From Candidatus Nitrosopelagicus sp. (GTDB taxonomy: Archaea > Thermoproteota > Nitrososphaeria > Nitrososphaerales > Nitrosopumilaceae), in contig JAOMEP010000008.1 in the NCBI GenBank assembly GCA_028345965.1, positions 1 through 48,995 on the forward strand: a stretch of 48,995 bases of DNA, given 5' to 3'. Positions 1 through 8,307 of the stretch are shown here, in pieces. How positions within the stretch are numbered: the first letter of the stretch is position 1; each line of letters begins with the position of its first letter. The notes under the pieces were generated by a model. That model was not told where the DNA came from and did not search any database. It saw only the letters and a list, made by a program, of their open reading frames with translations. Position numbers and translations under genes: made by a program.

Positions 1-358
1 ATGGTAAAAGTATTGTGAAATCATAAAGAGATGAACCAAAATTGAAAATTGGATAAAGTGATGCGGCGGTAATATGGAGCGTTACCTGTGATGTTTCAGA
101 TACATTTCTTCCAAATGGATGCCAACTTTTTTCATCTATCCAATTAAAGTATGCATCAGTTCCGTTTTCTAAAATATAATCAGTTGCTCTATAATTAAAG
201 AAAGGATCAAACTCAAACAATTCAAAACCATATGTCATAGGTGTAGAACGAATCATCATTGAAATTGATACCGATAATGCCAATACGCCAATTACAAGTA
301 GATGTTGTAATCTAAAATCAAAATTTCCAATTGTAAATAATTTCTGATTGGATACCAT
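1..358 (-). CDS. Oligosaccharyltransferase STT3/AglB, N-terminal part (cut by window edge)
   Basis: Partial gene: 119 codons are visible and the rest lies beyond base 1. STT3/AglB is the membrane catalytic subunit that moves a lipid-linked glycan to Asn in exported proteins. Residues 20-37 form the first membrane segment. Directly after it comes the family's first acidic motif, E49-F-D51, in the context EFDPFFNYRAT, followed by W-I-D-E and a W-H-P-x-G-R stretch. The EFDPxFNYRAT form resembles eukaryotic STT3 as I remember it. The ATG at 358 precedes the hydrophobic segment. The Dpm1-like glycosyltransferase at 36619 could supply a sugar donor for the same pathway, which is inference. Confidence 0.8.
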   Translation of the reverse strand, partial: MVSNQKLFTIGNFDFRLQHLLVIGVLALSVSISMMIRSTPMTYGFELFEFDPFFNYRATDYILENGTDAYFNWIDEKSWHPFGRNVSETSQVTLHITAASLYPIFNFGSSLYDFTILLP

Positions 359-398
359 AATTCAATTCAATTTTGATAGTTATTTACAGTTTATTGCA

Positions 399-827
399 CT
401 ATGGTGCAAAAGTTCCAGTTAGTTTGGCTTCGGCTAAAATATGACCTTTCATTGCATCTTCCAATTCCTGCTTAGAATAACCTTCTTTGAGATCTAAGTG
501 AGTGTCTAAAGCATATCCTTTGAAGATGTACGTGTGTCTTCCATCTGGTGGTGCAGGTCCACCATATTTTATTTCACCAAAATCTGTTTTACCTTCAATA
601 ATACTTGAAAAGTCATTTGCATTGTTATATGCCAACCAATGAATCCAGACCTTTCCTACTGCTTTCATTGCATCTGGATCATCCATGATTAGTGCTAATG
701 CTTTTGTTTGATCAGGGACAGAACCAAATGAAATACGTGGCTGTTCGTTTTCATGTTTGTAACCAAATTTTTTGGGAATTTCCTTTCCTTCATCAAAATC
801 ATGACAGCTAATATAAAATTCAGACAT
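399..827 (-). CDS. PEBP / YbhB-YbcL family (Raf kinase inhibitor-like) protein
   Basis: A 142-residue protein of the phosphatidylethanolamine-binding-protein fold. The ligand-pocket motifs are present: D-D-P-D-A at about residues 50-54, W-I-H-W at 62-65, and YGGPAPPDGRHTYIFKGYAL near 88-107, including the GPxPPDGxH signature. No signal peptide is seen, so the protein is probably cytosolic. The length is slightly short of the roughly 150-180 residues usual in prokaryotes. The cellular role of archaeal members is not established and no partner is suggested by the neighbours. The ATG at 827 lies about 24 bp downstream of an AT-rich TATA-like box. Confidence 0.88.
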   Translation of the reverse strand: MSEFYISCHDFDEGKEIPKKFGYKHENEQPRISFGSVPDQTKALALIMDDPDAMKAVGKVWIHWLAYNNANDFSSIIEGKTDFGEIKYGGPAPPDGRHTYIFKGYALDTHLDLKEGYSKQELEDAMKGHILAEAKLTGTFAP

Positions 828-844
828 AATTCATTGGATAATTA

Positions 845-857
845 TTTTTAAAATAAA
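845..857 (-). promoter_or_regulatory. TATA-like box for the PEBP gene
   Basis: An A/T-only stretch (ttttaaaat core on the plus strand) is centred about 24 bp upstream of the ATG at 827. That is the archaeal box-A distance for a leaderless transcript. No SD-like sequence lies between. Confidence 0.45.
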
Positions 858-862
858 GTTTT

Positions 863-1231
863 CTAGTTTTCAAGAATAATCTTATCATTATGAATTGATA
901 GAATTGAGCTTCCTGATTGTTTTATCTTATTTTTCAATTCCCTATCCATAGTAGCTACAATACTTCTATTTTCTTTGATAAAATCAAGAATTGCCACATC
1001 TGCATTACTGCCATCGATCTCATTTGTTTTAAAATTTTTAATAAAATCTAGGGTTTGTTCTGAAATAATTTTTTTATCAGGATCTCCTACAAGATGTTCT
1101 AACTCTTTTTTAACAATTTTAGGTACAATGAATGATAAAGTTCCAATTTCAGTTTCTATAGAATCAATATTTTTTATTCTATGAGTTGCCAAATGAATTA
1201 AAAAACTAGTATCAGAGATTACTTTAACCAA
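863..1231 (-). CDS. PIN-domain nuclease (Fcf1/VapC-like), overlaps aIF2-gamma gene
   Basis: A 122-residue single PIN domain. The acidic metal-binding set is visible: D7 in SDTSFL, E43 in KKELEHL, D78 in NADVAILD and D96 in TMDRELK. PIN domains are Mg/Mn-dependent ribonucleases. In archaea a stand-alone PIN protein is often encoded next to aIF2-gamma and is thought to act in rRNA or general RNA processing rather than as a toxin. The probable TTG start at 1231 overlaps the end of the aIF2-gamma gene by 8 bp, implying translational coupling. No antitoxin gene adjoins it, which argues against a VapBC pair. Confidence 0.85.
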   Translation of the reverse strand: MVKVISDTSFLIHLATHRIKNIDSIETEIGTLSFIVPKIVKKELEHLVGDPDKKIISEQTLDFIKNFKTNEIDGSNADVAILDFIKENRSIVATMDRELKNKIKQSGSSILSIHNDKIILEN

Positions 1232-2486
1232 TTATTCCAGCACCGATTAATCTCCATCTATCAGCGATTCTTCTACTAATTGCAACATTACTTTTCTCAA
1301 ACAAACATGCAGGACGTCTTAATGTTACTTCAATGTCAGTTCCTTTAACTTTGGTAACTTTTCCAGGAATTGGAGCAGTACCAATGTTTAATCTCAACAT
1401 TTCACCCATGTTAATTGGAGCAATTTTTTCATTACCTGTAGAACCAACTGCAGAATCAAACAAACTAACTTTTAATTTTGCAATATCAGAGTTTTCTGGT
1501 AATGAATCTGGTTTACCAATTACAGAACCAATGAATGAATCACCTCTTGTTAAATTTGGATCAAGTTTAGTTCCAATTGCAACTAAACCACCAGGTTTCA
1601 CATTATCAACAGTTCCAGCACCAGTTCCTAGAGAAACAATTTCAGTAATCAGTGGCTCATAATTTTTTTTCTTTTCATTTAGTAATCCAGGTTTAATTTC
1701 AATTTCATCTCCGATGTTAAATTGACCTTCAGTTAAACTTCCACCAATAACTCCACCATTGATATTTGCAATTTTTGAACCAGGCTTGTTAATATCAAAT
1801 GAACGTAAAACATGCATTACTGGTGACTTTTTGACATCATGTTCTGGTGTTTTTATTTCAGTTTCAATTGAATAAATGAGTGCATCTAAATTTAGATTGG
1901 ATTGTGCAGATACAGGAATTACAGGTGACTTTGCAGCATTTGTACCTTTAATGAATTTTGAAATATCAGAATAATTACCCATTGCTTCTTTGTATGTAAT
2001 TAGATCAACTTTATTTTGAACTACAACAATTTGTTTAATTCCTAATGTTTGAAGTGCTAAGAGATGTTCCTTACTTTGCATTTGTGGAACCTTTTCATTT
2101 GCAGCAACCAATAAAATAGCTCCATCCATTAATGCAGAACCTGACAACATGTTTGCCATCAAACTTTCATGTCCAGGACTGTCAACAAAACTTACTACTC
2201 TACTTAGTTCTCCCTCCTGTTTACAGTTTGGACATTTAGGTGATGTAGAATAATTTGTTGGAGGTTCACAATCAGGGCATTTGTAGAATGCTGCATCAGA
2301 ATAACCGACTCTAATGGTAATTCCTCTCTTCAGTTCTTGACTATGGACACTTGTCCATTTTCCTGTTAATGCTTGAATCAACGTAGTTTTTCCATGATCC
2401 ACATGGCCTGCGGTACCAATGTTTACACACGGTTGATTGCCATATTTTTTTACGTACGAGTCAGGAAGTGAATCTTTCCAATGCAT
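1224..2486 (-). CDS. eif2g: Translation initiation factor 2 subunit gamma (aIF2-gamma)
   Basis: A 420-residue GTPase that carries Met-tRNAi to the small ribosomal subunit as part of the aIF2 heterotrimer. The G-domain motifs are present: GHVDHGKTTL (P-loop, about 27-36), the DSPGHE G3 motif near residue 101 and NKVDL (G4). A zinc knuckle CPDC...CPNC lies at about residues 70-90, as in archaeal and eukaryotic gamma subunits. Domains II and III follow (conserved GGxIGGxxxxG and the C-terminal RxxxRWRLIGAG). Length and order are normal. It forms an operon with the PIN gene downstream; the alpha and beta subunits are not in view. Confidence 0.97.
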   Translation of the reverse strand: MHWKDSLPDSYVKKYGNQPCVNIGTAGHVDHGKTTLIQALTGKWTSVHSQELKRGITIRVGYSDAAFYKCPDCEPPTNYSTSPKCPNCKQEGELSRVVSFVDSPGHESLMANMLSGSALMDGAILLVAANEKVPQMQSKEHLLALQTLGIKQIVVVQNKVDLITYKEAMGNYSDISKFIKGTNAAKSPVIPVSAQSNLNLDALIYSIETEIKTPEHDVKKSPVMHVLRSFDINKPGSKIANINGGVIGGSLTEGQFNIGDEIEIKPGLLNEKKKNYEPLITEIVSLGTGAGTVDNVKPGGLVAIGTKLDPNLTRGDSFIGSVIGKPDSLPENSDIAKLKVSLFDSAVGSTGNEKIAPINMGEMLRLNIGTAPIPGKVTKVKGTDIEVTLRRPACLFEKSNVAISRRIADRWRLIGAGIIG

Positions 2487-2535
2487 AGTAAAATTACAAA
2501 TCGAGAGTATGTTAATTTATGCATTAAATTTTGAG

Positions 2536-3849
2536 TTATGCAGATTTTTTACTAATCATTGGAAGTTTGCCTTTCTTGTACAAAATTGCAATAATTGCAA
2601 CAATAATGATTATTCCAGCAATTGCACCCATTGGTGAATCTCCCTCTTCAGTATCTAACAAAGATAATGCTGAAACATCAATTGTGGTATCATATGATAG
2701 TATGTGCTCTTCTCTCATGGAATCTTTGTATCTAACTTCAATTGTAATGTCATGTTTACCATCTAATGATACACCATCAAAATCAATTGGAATGTTAAAT
2801 GGAACAGGACTGTCAGGTTCTATTTCATCAATGTATTGTGTGGATTCTATAATGTTAGAGTCTCCTCTTGGTTTTAGAGTAACAAATCCAAATAATCCAT
2901 CACTATTTCCTTCATTTAGAATTTCGCCAATTACTGTTTGTTTTCCAGATAAATCTATTACTTTAACACCATAGATTGATGGATCAACTAATCCATTAAT
3001 GTAAAAGTCAGTTACTCGAGTAACAGTTTCTAATTCACCATGAGCATCATAATATGAAATTGTCATAGGAAGATGCAATGGTTCATTTTTGATTGTTTCA
3101 GGAACAAATACTTTCAATGAAAATGTCACAGAAGATTGCGGCTCAATTGTTCCAACATCCCAATGTGTTTGATCAAAAATTACATTTTCTAGATTAGTAA
3201 CAGAAGATGATGTAGATGCAACAGAAGTTTGATCATTTTGCAAAACAATATCCACATTGTTTAATGGTGCACTACCAGCATTTGAAATCTCAATTACTAC
3301 ATTATTGTTTATGATAGAAGTGAGAGGACCAGATATCGGTCTTAAGTTAACTATACTATCGCCAGTAAGTTTGAATGTAAAGGGAAAATTCTCACTTCTT
3401 TCACCAGATTCTCTTAGTCTTGAAAATGTAAGGTCAATGGTTCCAGAATAATCTTTGATAGGTGCTAGTTCAGAAACATCTACAAAAAATGTTAGAGCAA
3501 ATGTATTACCTGCGGATGCTTTTTGATCATTGTCTGCCATCATAGCTACACCTCTTCCACTTGGAGATTGATATGGTGCAGGAAGAGAAAGTTTTCCTTT
3601 GATTCCAGTAATATCTTGTGTTCCTACGTTACTCATTATTACAGTAAATGGAACATTTTTGTCTCCAGGTGCAACTTCAATTTTATTCCCTTCAGTTCCA
3701 AAATAAGCATCTAAAAATTTTACACTAATCACAAAGTCTCGTAACACACCTAGAGGTGCGTCAGCTGGTCCGAGTCTTTCTGCAAATGATAAAGGAGTTA
3801 ATGAGGTTAAGATCAATGTCATTGAAAATAATATGATTAGTTTATTCAT
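2536..3849 (-). CDS. Exported NEW3/CARDB-like protein with C-terminal membrane anchor, ABC-exporter partner
   Basis: A 437-residue protein with an N-terminal signal peptide (about 1-23, ending SFAE), several beta-sandwich repeats, and a C-terminal membrane segment (about 408-424) followed by a lysine-rich tail. The body resembles COG1361/NEW3 S-layer-type domains, with recurring N-x-G-x-x and V-x-F-x-V patterns. The protein should therefore sit outside the cell on a C-terminal anchor. Its ATG overlaps the stop of the ATPase gene upstream by 4 bp (ATGA), so it is the third gene of the exporter operon and may act as its extracellular adaptor. Substrate unknown. Confidence 0.8.
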   Translation of the reverse strand: MNKLIILFSMTLILTSLTPLSFAERLGPADAPLGVLRDFVISVKFLDAYFGTEGNKIEVAPGDKNVPFTVIMSNVGTQDITGIKGKLSLPAPYQSPSGRGVAMMADNDQKASAGNTFALTFFVDVSELAPIKDYSGTIDLTFSRLRESGERSENFPFTFKLTGDSIVNLRPISGPLTSIINNNVVIEISNAGSAPLNNVDIVLQNDQTSVASTSSSVTNLENVIFDQTHWDVGTIEPQSSVTFSLKVFVPETIKNEPLHLPMTISYYDAHGELETVTRVTDFYINGLVDPSIYGVKVIDLSGKQTVIGEILNEGNSDGLFGFVTLKPRGDSNIIESTQYIDEIEPDSPVPFNIPIDFDGVSLDGKHDITIEVRYKDSMREEHILSYDTTIDVSALSLLDTEEGDSPMGAIAGIIIIVAIIAILYKKGKLPMISKKSA

Positions 3850-4547
3850 GCTACAATCTCCATTGTGTTTTCTTCTTCATACGATTTACCATCTTTAATT
3901 GTAATTATCCTATCAACATCTGGGAATTGATGTTTATCGTGTGTAACAATAATGAATGTTTGATTTAATTCCTTAGCCATTGTTTTTGCTAGTTTGACAA
4001 CTTTTCCTGCAGTAACTGAATCTAGATTTCCTGTTGGTTCGTCTGCTAAAACCACAGTTGGGCGATTAACCAATCCTCTGGCAATTGCGGCTCTTTGTGC
4101 TTGGCCACCAGAAATTTTGTTAGAACGTTTGTTAATTTGATCCTCCAATCCGACTTTAATCAATAAATCAGTTGCATTTTGGCGAATATCCTCAGAGCTT
4201 CCTTGAATTTGTTGTGGCAACATTACATTTTCTAAGACTGTTAAATCTGGTAACAAATTTGCGAATTGAAATACAAATCCTAGTTTTTCATTTCTATATT
4301 GTGAGACTTGTCCATCTTTTAGAGTAGTCGTTTCTTTTCCATCTAAGATTACTTTTCCAAATGTTGGTTTATCTAATAATCCAATCATGTTTAGTAATGT
4401 AGATTTCCCAGAACCTGAACTTCCGACTATTAGAACAAATTCACCACGTTTGATTTTAAATGAGACATCATCTAATGCCTTTACTTGTGTATCACCTTCT
4501 CCAAAAATTCTTGAAACATTTTGCAGCTCTAAAACAATATCAGACAT
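3846..4547 (-). CDS. ABC transporter ATPase, MacB/LolD type
   Basis: A 233-residue nucleotide-binding subunit. Walker A is GSSGSGKST (about 42-50), the Q-loop is in FVFQFANLLPDLTVLENV, the ABC signature is SGGQAQRAAIARGL, and Walker B is VVLADEPTGNLD followed by the H-loop in VTHD. LLPDLTVLENV and EPTGNLD are typical of the MacB/LolD/FtsE group, which uses ATP for mechanotransmission at the membrane rather than classical import. It overlaps the permease gene by 8 bp and the exported-protein gene by 4 bp, so the three are almost certainly one transcript. Confidence 0.95.
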   Translation of the reverse strand: MSDIVLELQNVSRIFGEGDTQVKALDDVSFKIKRGEFVLIVGSSGSGKSTLLNMIGLLDKPTFGKVILDGKETTTLKDGQVSQYRNEKLGFVFQFANLLPDLTVLENVMLPQQIQGSSEDIRQNATDLLIKVGLEDQINKRSNKISGGQAQRAAIARGLVNRPTVVLADEPTGNLDSVTAGKVVKLAKTMAKELNQTFIIVTHDKHQFPDVDRIITIKDGKSYEEENTMEIVA

Positions 4548-5736
4548 TTCTCATCGCCTCCACTGGTTGTAGTTTAGTCGCTCTATAAGAGGGATATATT
4601 GCTGCAAGAATTGCTAAGAAGAAAGCCAAGAGTGCGGTTTCTGCAATTTTTGGCCAATTGTAATTTACCTCAAGCGCTAAACTTCCTTGGAATTGCATAT
4701 TGGTTTCTTTTGCATATGTTGTATATGCTAAACCAATTCCAGTTCCAGCACCTGCACCAATTGCACCAATAATCATTCCTTGTAAAATAAATACCATTAA
4801 GATATCCTTTCGTTTTGCACCAATTGCTCGCATAACACCAATTTCTCTAGTCTTACTGTTTACAAGCATCATTTGTATAGTAACAATTGCAAACGCAGAA
4901 GACCCCATTCCAAAGTAACCAATTAAATTAATCATTGCAATTCCAGAACGAAATCCTTTGAGTGTTGCCTCAGCTGCCTCTTCAATTGTTTGTGCCTTTA
5001 GATCATCATTTGCATAAGCAGCTAAGAACTGTTTTCTAATTTCTAGTGCAGCCGCTGGATTTTTTTCATTTAATTTTACAAAAATTGAGTTTGATTCATT
5101 AGGTCTATCAACTAAACTTCGTAGAGTATCAATATGAACAATCACGCTTGTATCAAATCCTTGACCTCCGGCAGTTTTAGATATTCCAGTGACAACAAAT
5201 CTTTTTGAATTTTCTTCTCCACCTTGGTTTGTCATAATTAATTTAAGATTATCACCGACTCTTACACCACCTAAATCTTCTGCGACAGTTTCACCAACGA
5301 CAATTGAATTTCTAGCATAGACATACTGCCCATCACTAATTGTTGTATGAATTTTTGAAGCTTGTATATCAGATACGGGCTCTACACCAACTACTGGCAC
5401 ATCATATTCTTCGTGAAATTCTCCCATGCTTCTAAATTCTATATCGGCACTGCCCGAAAGCCGGGGCGTCGCGGACTGCACAAGTGGTACTCTTTCAAAC
5501 CAGTTTGTGTAAACTACATGAGATCTTTCAATAGTTGCTTCTTCTTCATGGCTTACAAAAATATCTCCAAATCTATAATCAGTCATATCACGAATTATTG
5601 CATCATAAATTCCCTGAAAAATTACAAAGTTAACATGAATTACCAAAATTCCAATTGATACAGCAAGTACTGCACCAATCAAACTACCTCTCTTGTTTGC
5701 AAGCATTCTAGCTGCCAGATTTACTCGATAATCCAT
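4540..5736 (-). CDS. ABC transporter permease, FtsX/MacB family
   Basis: A 398-residue permease starting at MDYRVNLAARML. One membrane segment near residues 18-40 is followed by a large extracytoplasmic domain of about 200 residues, then three C-terminal segments. The FtsX-type cytoplasmic signature TREIGVMRAIGAKRKDI and the closing ATKLQPVEAMRNV are present. An upstream reading frame continues to 5838, but I prefer 5736: it matches the usual family N-terminus and lies 25 bp from a strong TATA box at 5756-5766. The gene heads the ABC operon and diverges from a double-HTH regulator, a plausible controller. Confidence 0.92.
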   Translation of the reverse strand: MDYRVNLAARMLANKRGSLIGAVLAVSIGILVIHVNFVIFQGIYDAIIRDMTDYRFGDIFVSHEEEATIERSHVVYTNWFERVPLVQSATPRLSGSADIEFRSMGEFHEEYDVPVVGVEPVSDIQASKIHTTISDGQYVYARNSIVVGETVAEDLGGVRVGDNLKLIMTNQGGEENSKRFVVTGISKTAGGQGFDTSVIVHIDTLRSLVDRPNESNSIFVKLNEKNPAAALEIRKQFLAAYANDDLKAQTIEEAAEATLKGFRSGIAMINLIGYFGMGSSAFAIVTIQMMLVNSKTREIGVMRAIGAKRKDILMVFILQGMIIGAIGAGAGTGIGLAYTTYAKETNMQFQGSLALEVNYNWPKIAETALLAFFLAILAAIYPSYRATKLQPVEAMRNV

Positions 5737-5755
5737 AACATGTATAGAAATGTCG

Positions 5756-5766
5756 AATATATAATA
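5756..5766 (-). promoter_or_regulatory. TATA box of the ABC exporter operon
   Basis: An 11-bp A/T run (aatatataata on the plus strand) is centred about 25 bp upstream of the ATG at 5736. This is the spacing for a leaderless archaeal transcript and it decides the permease start. Confidence 0.6.
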
Positions 5767-5822
5767 CTGATCAAGTATAGTGCTAACATTTAGGACATAA
5801 TTGAGTAGAATGGTAAGATTAA

Positions 5823-5835
5823 TTAGATAAATATA
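5823..5835 (+). promoter_or_regulatory. TATA-like box of the double-HTH regulator
   Basis: An AT-rich ttagataaatata stretch ends about 17 bp before the TTG at 5852 and is centred near -23. It supports the TTG start by leaderless spacing. Confidence 0.4.
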
Positions 5836-5851
5836 CAATTTACTTTACATA

Positions 5852-6751
5852 TTGGACATTTTAGATATGAAAATTCTCAGTAAATTACTGAATAATTGTA
5901 GAAAACCAGATAGGCAAATTGGAAGGGAATTAGGAATTTCTGGTGGAGCAGTTGGTTCAAGAATTAGTAAAATGCAAAAGTTAGGAATTATAGAAAAATT
6001 TTGTCTTAAAGTTGAACCTCCACTTTTAGGATTGAATATGTTCTACATTGTAGTAAATACTCAAAATCAAAAAGAGATTATCAAAAATGTCAAACTAGCT
6101 GGAATGCCATTTGCAATTGTACCATGTGTAGGAGGAAATACTGTCATCGGAGTCATAGTAAAAGAAGATATGAAACAAAAAATTGAATTATTAGAAAAAT
6201 TAATGCAAAATGTACGTGTGATGTCAGTTTTTGAAGCTGACAATACTAAGATTACACATAATCTAACTAGAACGGATTTAGCAATTTTAAATCAATTGAT
6301 AGAAGATCCTAGAAAAAAGATTGAACAACTATCAAAGGATACAAAGCTATCAACAAAAACAATCAACAGAGGATTAGAGAAATTACAAGATAATGAATTA
6401 ATACAATTTACACTTGTATATGATCCTAGTAAAATTGAAGGTTTCTTGTGTTATGCAGTTGTAGCAATCACACAAGAAGATATTCCACAAATGTTAAAGA
6501 AATTTGAAAAAGAGTTTTCAGAAGATTATCTAATGACACCGTTTTTAGCGAAAAATCAGATTGTTTTATTTTTGTATAGTGAAAGTATTTTTAAAATGGA
6601 TGAAATGACAGAGAAAGTAGCAAAAGTAGAAGGTACTATAACAACTGAATTATTTATTCCAAAAAAAATTGATATGCCAGAAAAATGGTTAGAAAAAAGA
6701 TTGGAAACATTAACAAAGTCACAAACATTACATATTTCTCAGGTAAATTAA
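5852..6751 (+). CDS. Transcription regulator with two Lrp/AsnC-type HTH units
   Basis: A 299-residue protein with two similar halves. The first winged HTH is residues 1-50 ([12 protein letters not shown]...[10 protein letters not shown]) followed by an alpha/beta region (60-130). The second HTH is at about 139-187 ([12 protein letters not shown]...[22 protein letters not shown]) followed by another domain. Both HTHs carry the Lrp hallmark D-x-x-I-L-x-x-L. The TTG start at 5852 keeps the conserved LD-x-x-IL turn; the later ATG at 5867 would cut into helix 1. The gene diverges from the ABC operon across 115 bp and precedes the NUDIX gene by 2 bp. The ligand cannot be read from the sequence. Confidence 0.85.
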   Translation: MDILDMKILSKLLNNCRKPDRQIGRELGISGGAVGSRISKMQKLGIIEKFCLKVEPPLLGLNMFYIVVNTQNQKEIIKNVKLAGMPFAIVPCVGGNTVIGVIVKEDMKQKIELLEKLMQNVRVMSVFEADNTKITHNLTRTDLAILNQLIEDPRKKIEQLSKDTKLSTKTINRGLEKLQDNELIQFTLVYDPSKIEGFLCYAVVAITQEDIPQMLKKFEKEFSEDYLMTPFLAKNQIVLFLYSESIFKMDEMTEKVAKVEGTITTELFIPKKIDMPEKWLEKRLETLTKSQTLHISQVN

Positions 6752-6753
6752 AA

Positions 6754-7269
6754 ATGAAAAAGGAGAAATTATACAAAGGTAGATTGTTTGAAATAAATGC
6801 ATACAATATGCAGGTAGAACATAGAAAAGTTAGAAGAGAGGTTATAGAACACCCAGGTGCTGCAGCGATGCTTGCATTTGATGAAAAAGGTAAAGTGCTT
6901 TTAGTTAAACAACATAGATTCCCTCATGGGTACATTCTAGAAATTCCAGCTGGTACTTTGGAAAAAGGAGAAAAACCAATTGATTGTGCATATAGAGAAA
7001 TTATTGAAGAAACTGGCTACAAGGCCAAAAAAATGACTAAATTAGTCTCATATTTCCCTTCAGTAGGCTATAACAAAGAAGAAATTCATGTTTTTGTAGC
7101 ATCAGGAACAAAAAAAGAATTTGAACTAAAATTAGATAATGATGAATTTATCACCGTTGTTAAAATGGATATTAAAAAATTAATTGGAATGATTAAAGCT
7201 GGAAAAATTATTGATTCAAAAACAATTTGTGCTGTAATGATTTATGCAGCAAAGAAAAAATTACTTTAG
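6754..7269 (+). CDS. NUDIX hydrolase, ADP-ribose pyrophosphatase type
   Basis: A 171-residue protein. The full Nudix box GX5EX7REUXEEXGU is present as [23 protein letters not shown], which holds the Mg ligands REIIEE. The preceding region (LYKGRLFEI...[15 protein letters not shown]) matches the ADPRase/NudF subgroup that hydrolyses ADP-ribose and similar nucleoside diphosphates. The longer frame begins at 6685 inside the upstream gene. The ATG at 6754, 2 bp after that gene's stop, gives the normal family N-terminus. Co-transcription with the regulator is likely. The 3' end abuts the convergent PhoU-like gene with no gap. Confidence 0.93.
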   Translation: MKKEKLYKGRLFEINAYNMQVEHRKVRREVIEHPGAAAMLAFDEKGKVLLVKQHRFPHGYILEIPAGTLEKGEKPIDCAYREIIEETGYKAKKMTKLVSYFPSVGYNKEEIHVFVASGTKKEFELKLDNDEFITVVKMDIKKLIGMIKAGKIIDSKTICAVMIYAAKKKLL

Positions 7270-8259
7270 CTATTTGTAACTTGGTTGTATAAGATCTAAA
7301 ATATCAGACCATGATTTTTCATAATTTTCAATTTGTTTTATAAGATCAAAAAATGGAAGAGCATCAGTTGTTGTTAATTTTGCTTTTGGATTAATTCTTG
7401 CAGTTGATAATTTTTTCAGAAGTTTTTTATGAAGATTGATTGCATTCAAAGCAAGAGTTCTATCATTAGATAAAAATGCATCAACTGATTTTGTTTGTAT
7501 TTCTTCTATATCTTTTGCATATTCATGAATTATTTTCAAATGTGAAACTGACAAAGATCTAAAAGCCATGGAACTATAAATTGTACGAGTTATAGATACA
7601 ATCGTATCACCAGCGTTTTCAATTATATTTGCTGCTAATCTATAATCTAGTATATCCATATCACCAAGATTAAAAATTGCTGCAAGTCTTTTGTCTACAA
7701 TAGCACTACGAATTAATCTTACAAGTAAGAAATATTGTCTATTAATTTCACTATCACGTTCTTCAACAGATACATGATGTTTAGGATTTTGTAATATTTC
7801 TAAAACATCAATAAACATTCCCTGAGCAATAGAACTCATTCTCTTAAGAATTTTTTGTGGATTTACTGCAGACTCATCTAGTAAAAATTGAGCAGTGATA
7901 GTTTTTGCATCTTCATCTATAATCTCAATTGCGACCAGACTCCTTAACGATGAACGTATACTTTCTCTATCTTTAATTGAAATTGATGTTTTACCTTTAA
8001 TCCGAATAAGATCATAACCAAGTAAGTACGCACCAGTAACATTTGCAACAACACTTTCTTCATTAGAAAGTGGATATTGAATTTCAATTTCTTTTGTTGG
8101 CTTAACAGAATGATGAGCAGTTATTGAAAGACTGTTTTTGTTTGTTTCAATTTCAACTTGGTTAGTTTTATCTAGATTATTTGCATCAATCCATTCTTTT
8201 GGAAGAGATACCAGAATACTACTTCCAATCTTTTGCAGGCGTCGTGTGAATGTAGTCAA
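7270..8259 (-). CDS. Phosphate-uptake-regulator family protein: AbrB-type domain fused to PhoU
   Basis: A 329-residue protein. Residues 1-50 (TFTRRLQKIGSSILVSLPKEWI) form an AbrB/SpoVT swapped-hairpin DNA-binding domain. The rest is helical with PhoU-like repeats, including the D-x-x-D/E-x-N-R signature region EERDSEINRQYFLLVRLIRSA. Archaeal fusions of this kind are annotated as phosphate uptake regulators and can bind DNA directly. No Pst transporter adjoins it, so the target is unknown. Translation appears to start at TTG (8259). It diverges from the pantoate kinase operon across 48 bp, which must hold both promoters. Confidence 0.85.
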   Translation of the reverse strand: MTTFTRRLQKIGSSILVSLPKEWIDANNLDKTNQVEIETNKNSLSITAHHSVKPTKEIEIQYPLSNEESVVANVTGAYLLGYDLIRIKGKTSISIKDRESIRSSLRSLVAIEIIDEDAKTITAQFLLDESAVNPQKILKRMSSIAQGMFIDVLEILQNPKHHVSVEERDSEINRQYFLLVRLIRSAIVDKRLAAIFNLGDMDILDYRLAANIIENAGDTIVSITRTIYSSMAFRSLSVSHLKIIHEYAKDIEEIQTKSVDAFLSNDRTLALNAINLHKKLLKKLSTARINPKAKLTTTDALPFFDLIKQIENYEKSWSDILDLIQPSYK

Positions 8260-8270
8260 TTTATACTAAT

Positions 8271-8284
8271 TTATATTATTTAAG
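8271..8284 (+). promoter_or_regulatory. TATA-like box of the coenzyme A operon
   Basis: An A/T run (ttatattatttaa) in the 48-bp divergent spacer is centred about 30 bp before the ATG at 8308. The same AT-rich block may also serve the opposite-strand PhoU-like gene. Confidence 0.45.
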
Positions 8285-8307
8285 CCAAGTATTAATATTT
8301 TCCAAAT

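Noticed and set aside
863-1231. VapC toxin of a toxin-antitoxin pair
   Set aside because: No antitoxin-like gene adjoins; it is fused by overlap to aIF2-gamma, a common archaeal housekeeping arrangement.
1333-1662. Plus-strand 109-codon frame opposite aIF2-gamma
   Set aside because: It lies entirely inside the strongly supported aIF2-gamma gene on the other strand and has no family resemblance.
5737-5838. N-terminal extension of the ABC permease
   Set aside because: The extra 34 residues lie upstream of the TATA box at 5756-5766 and run into the divergent promoter region; the ATG at 5736 fits the family.
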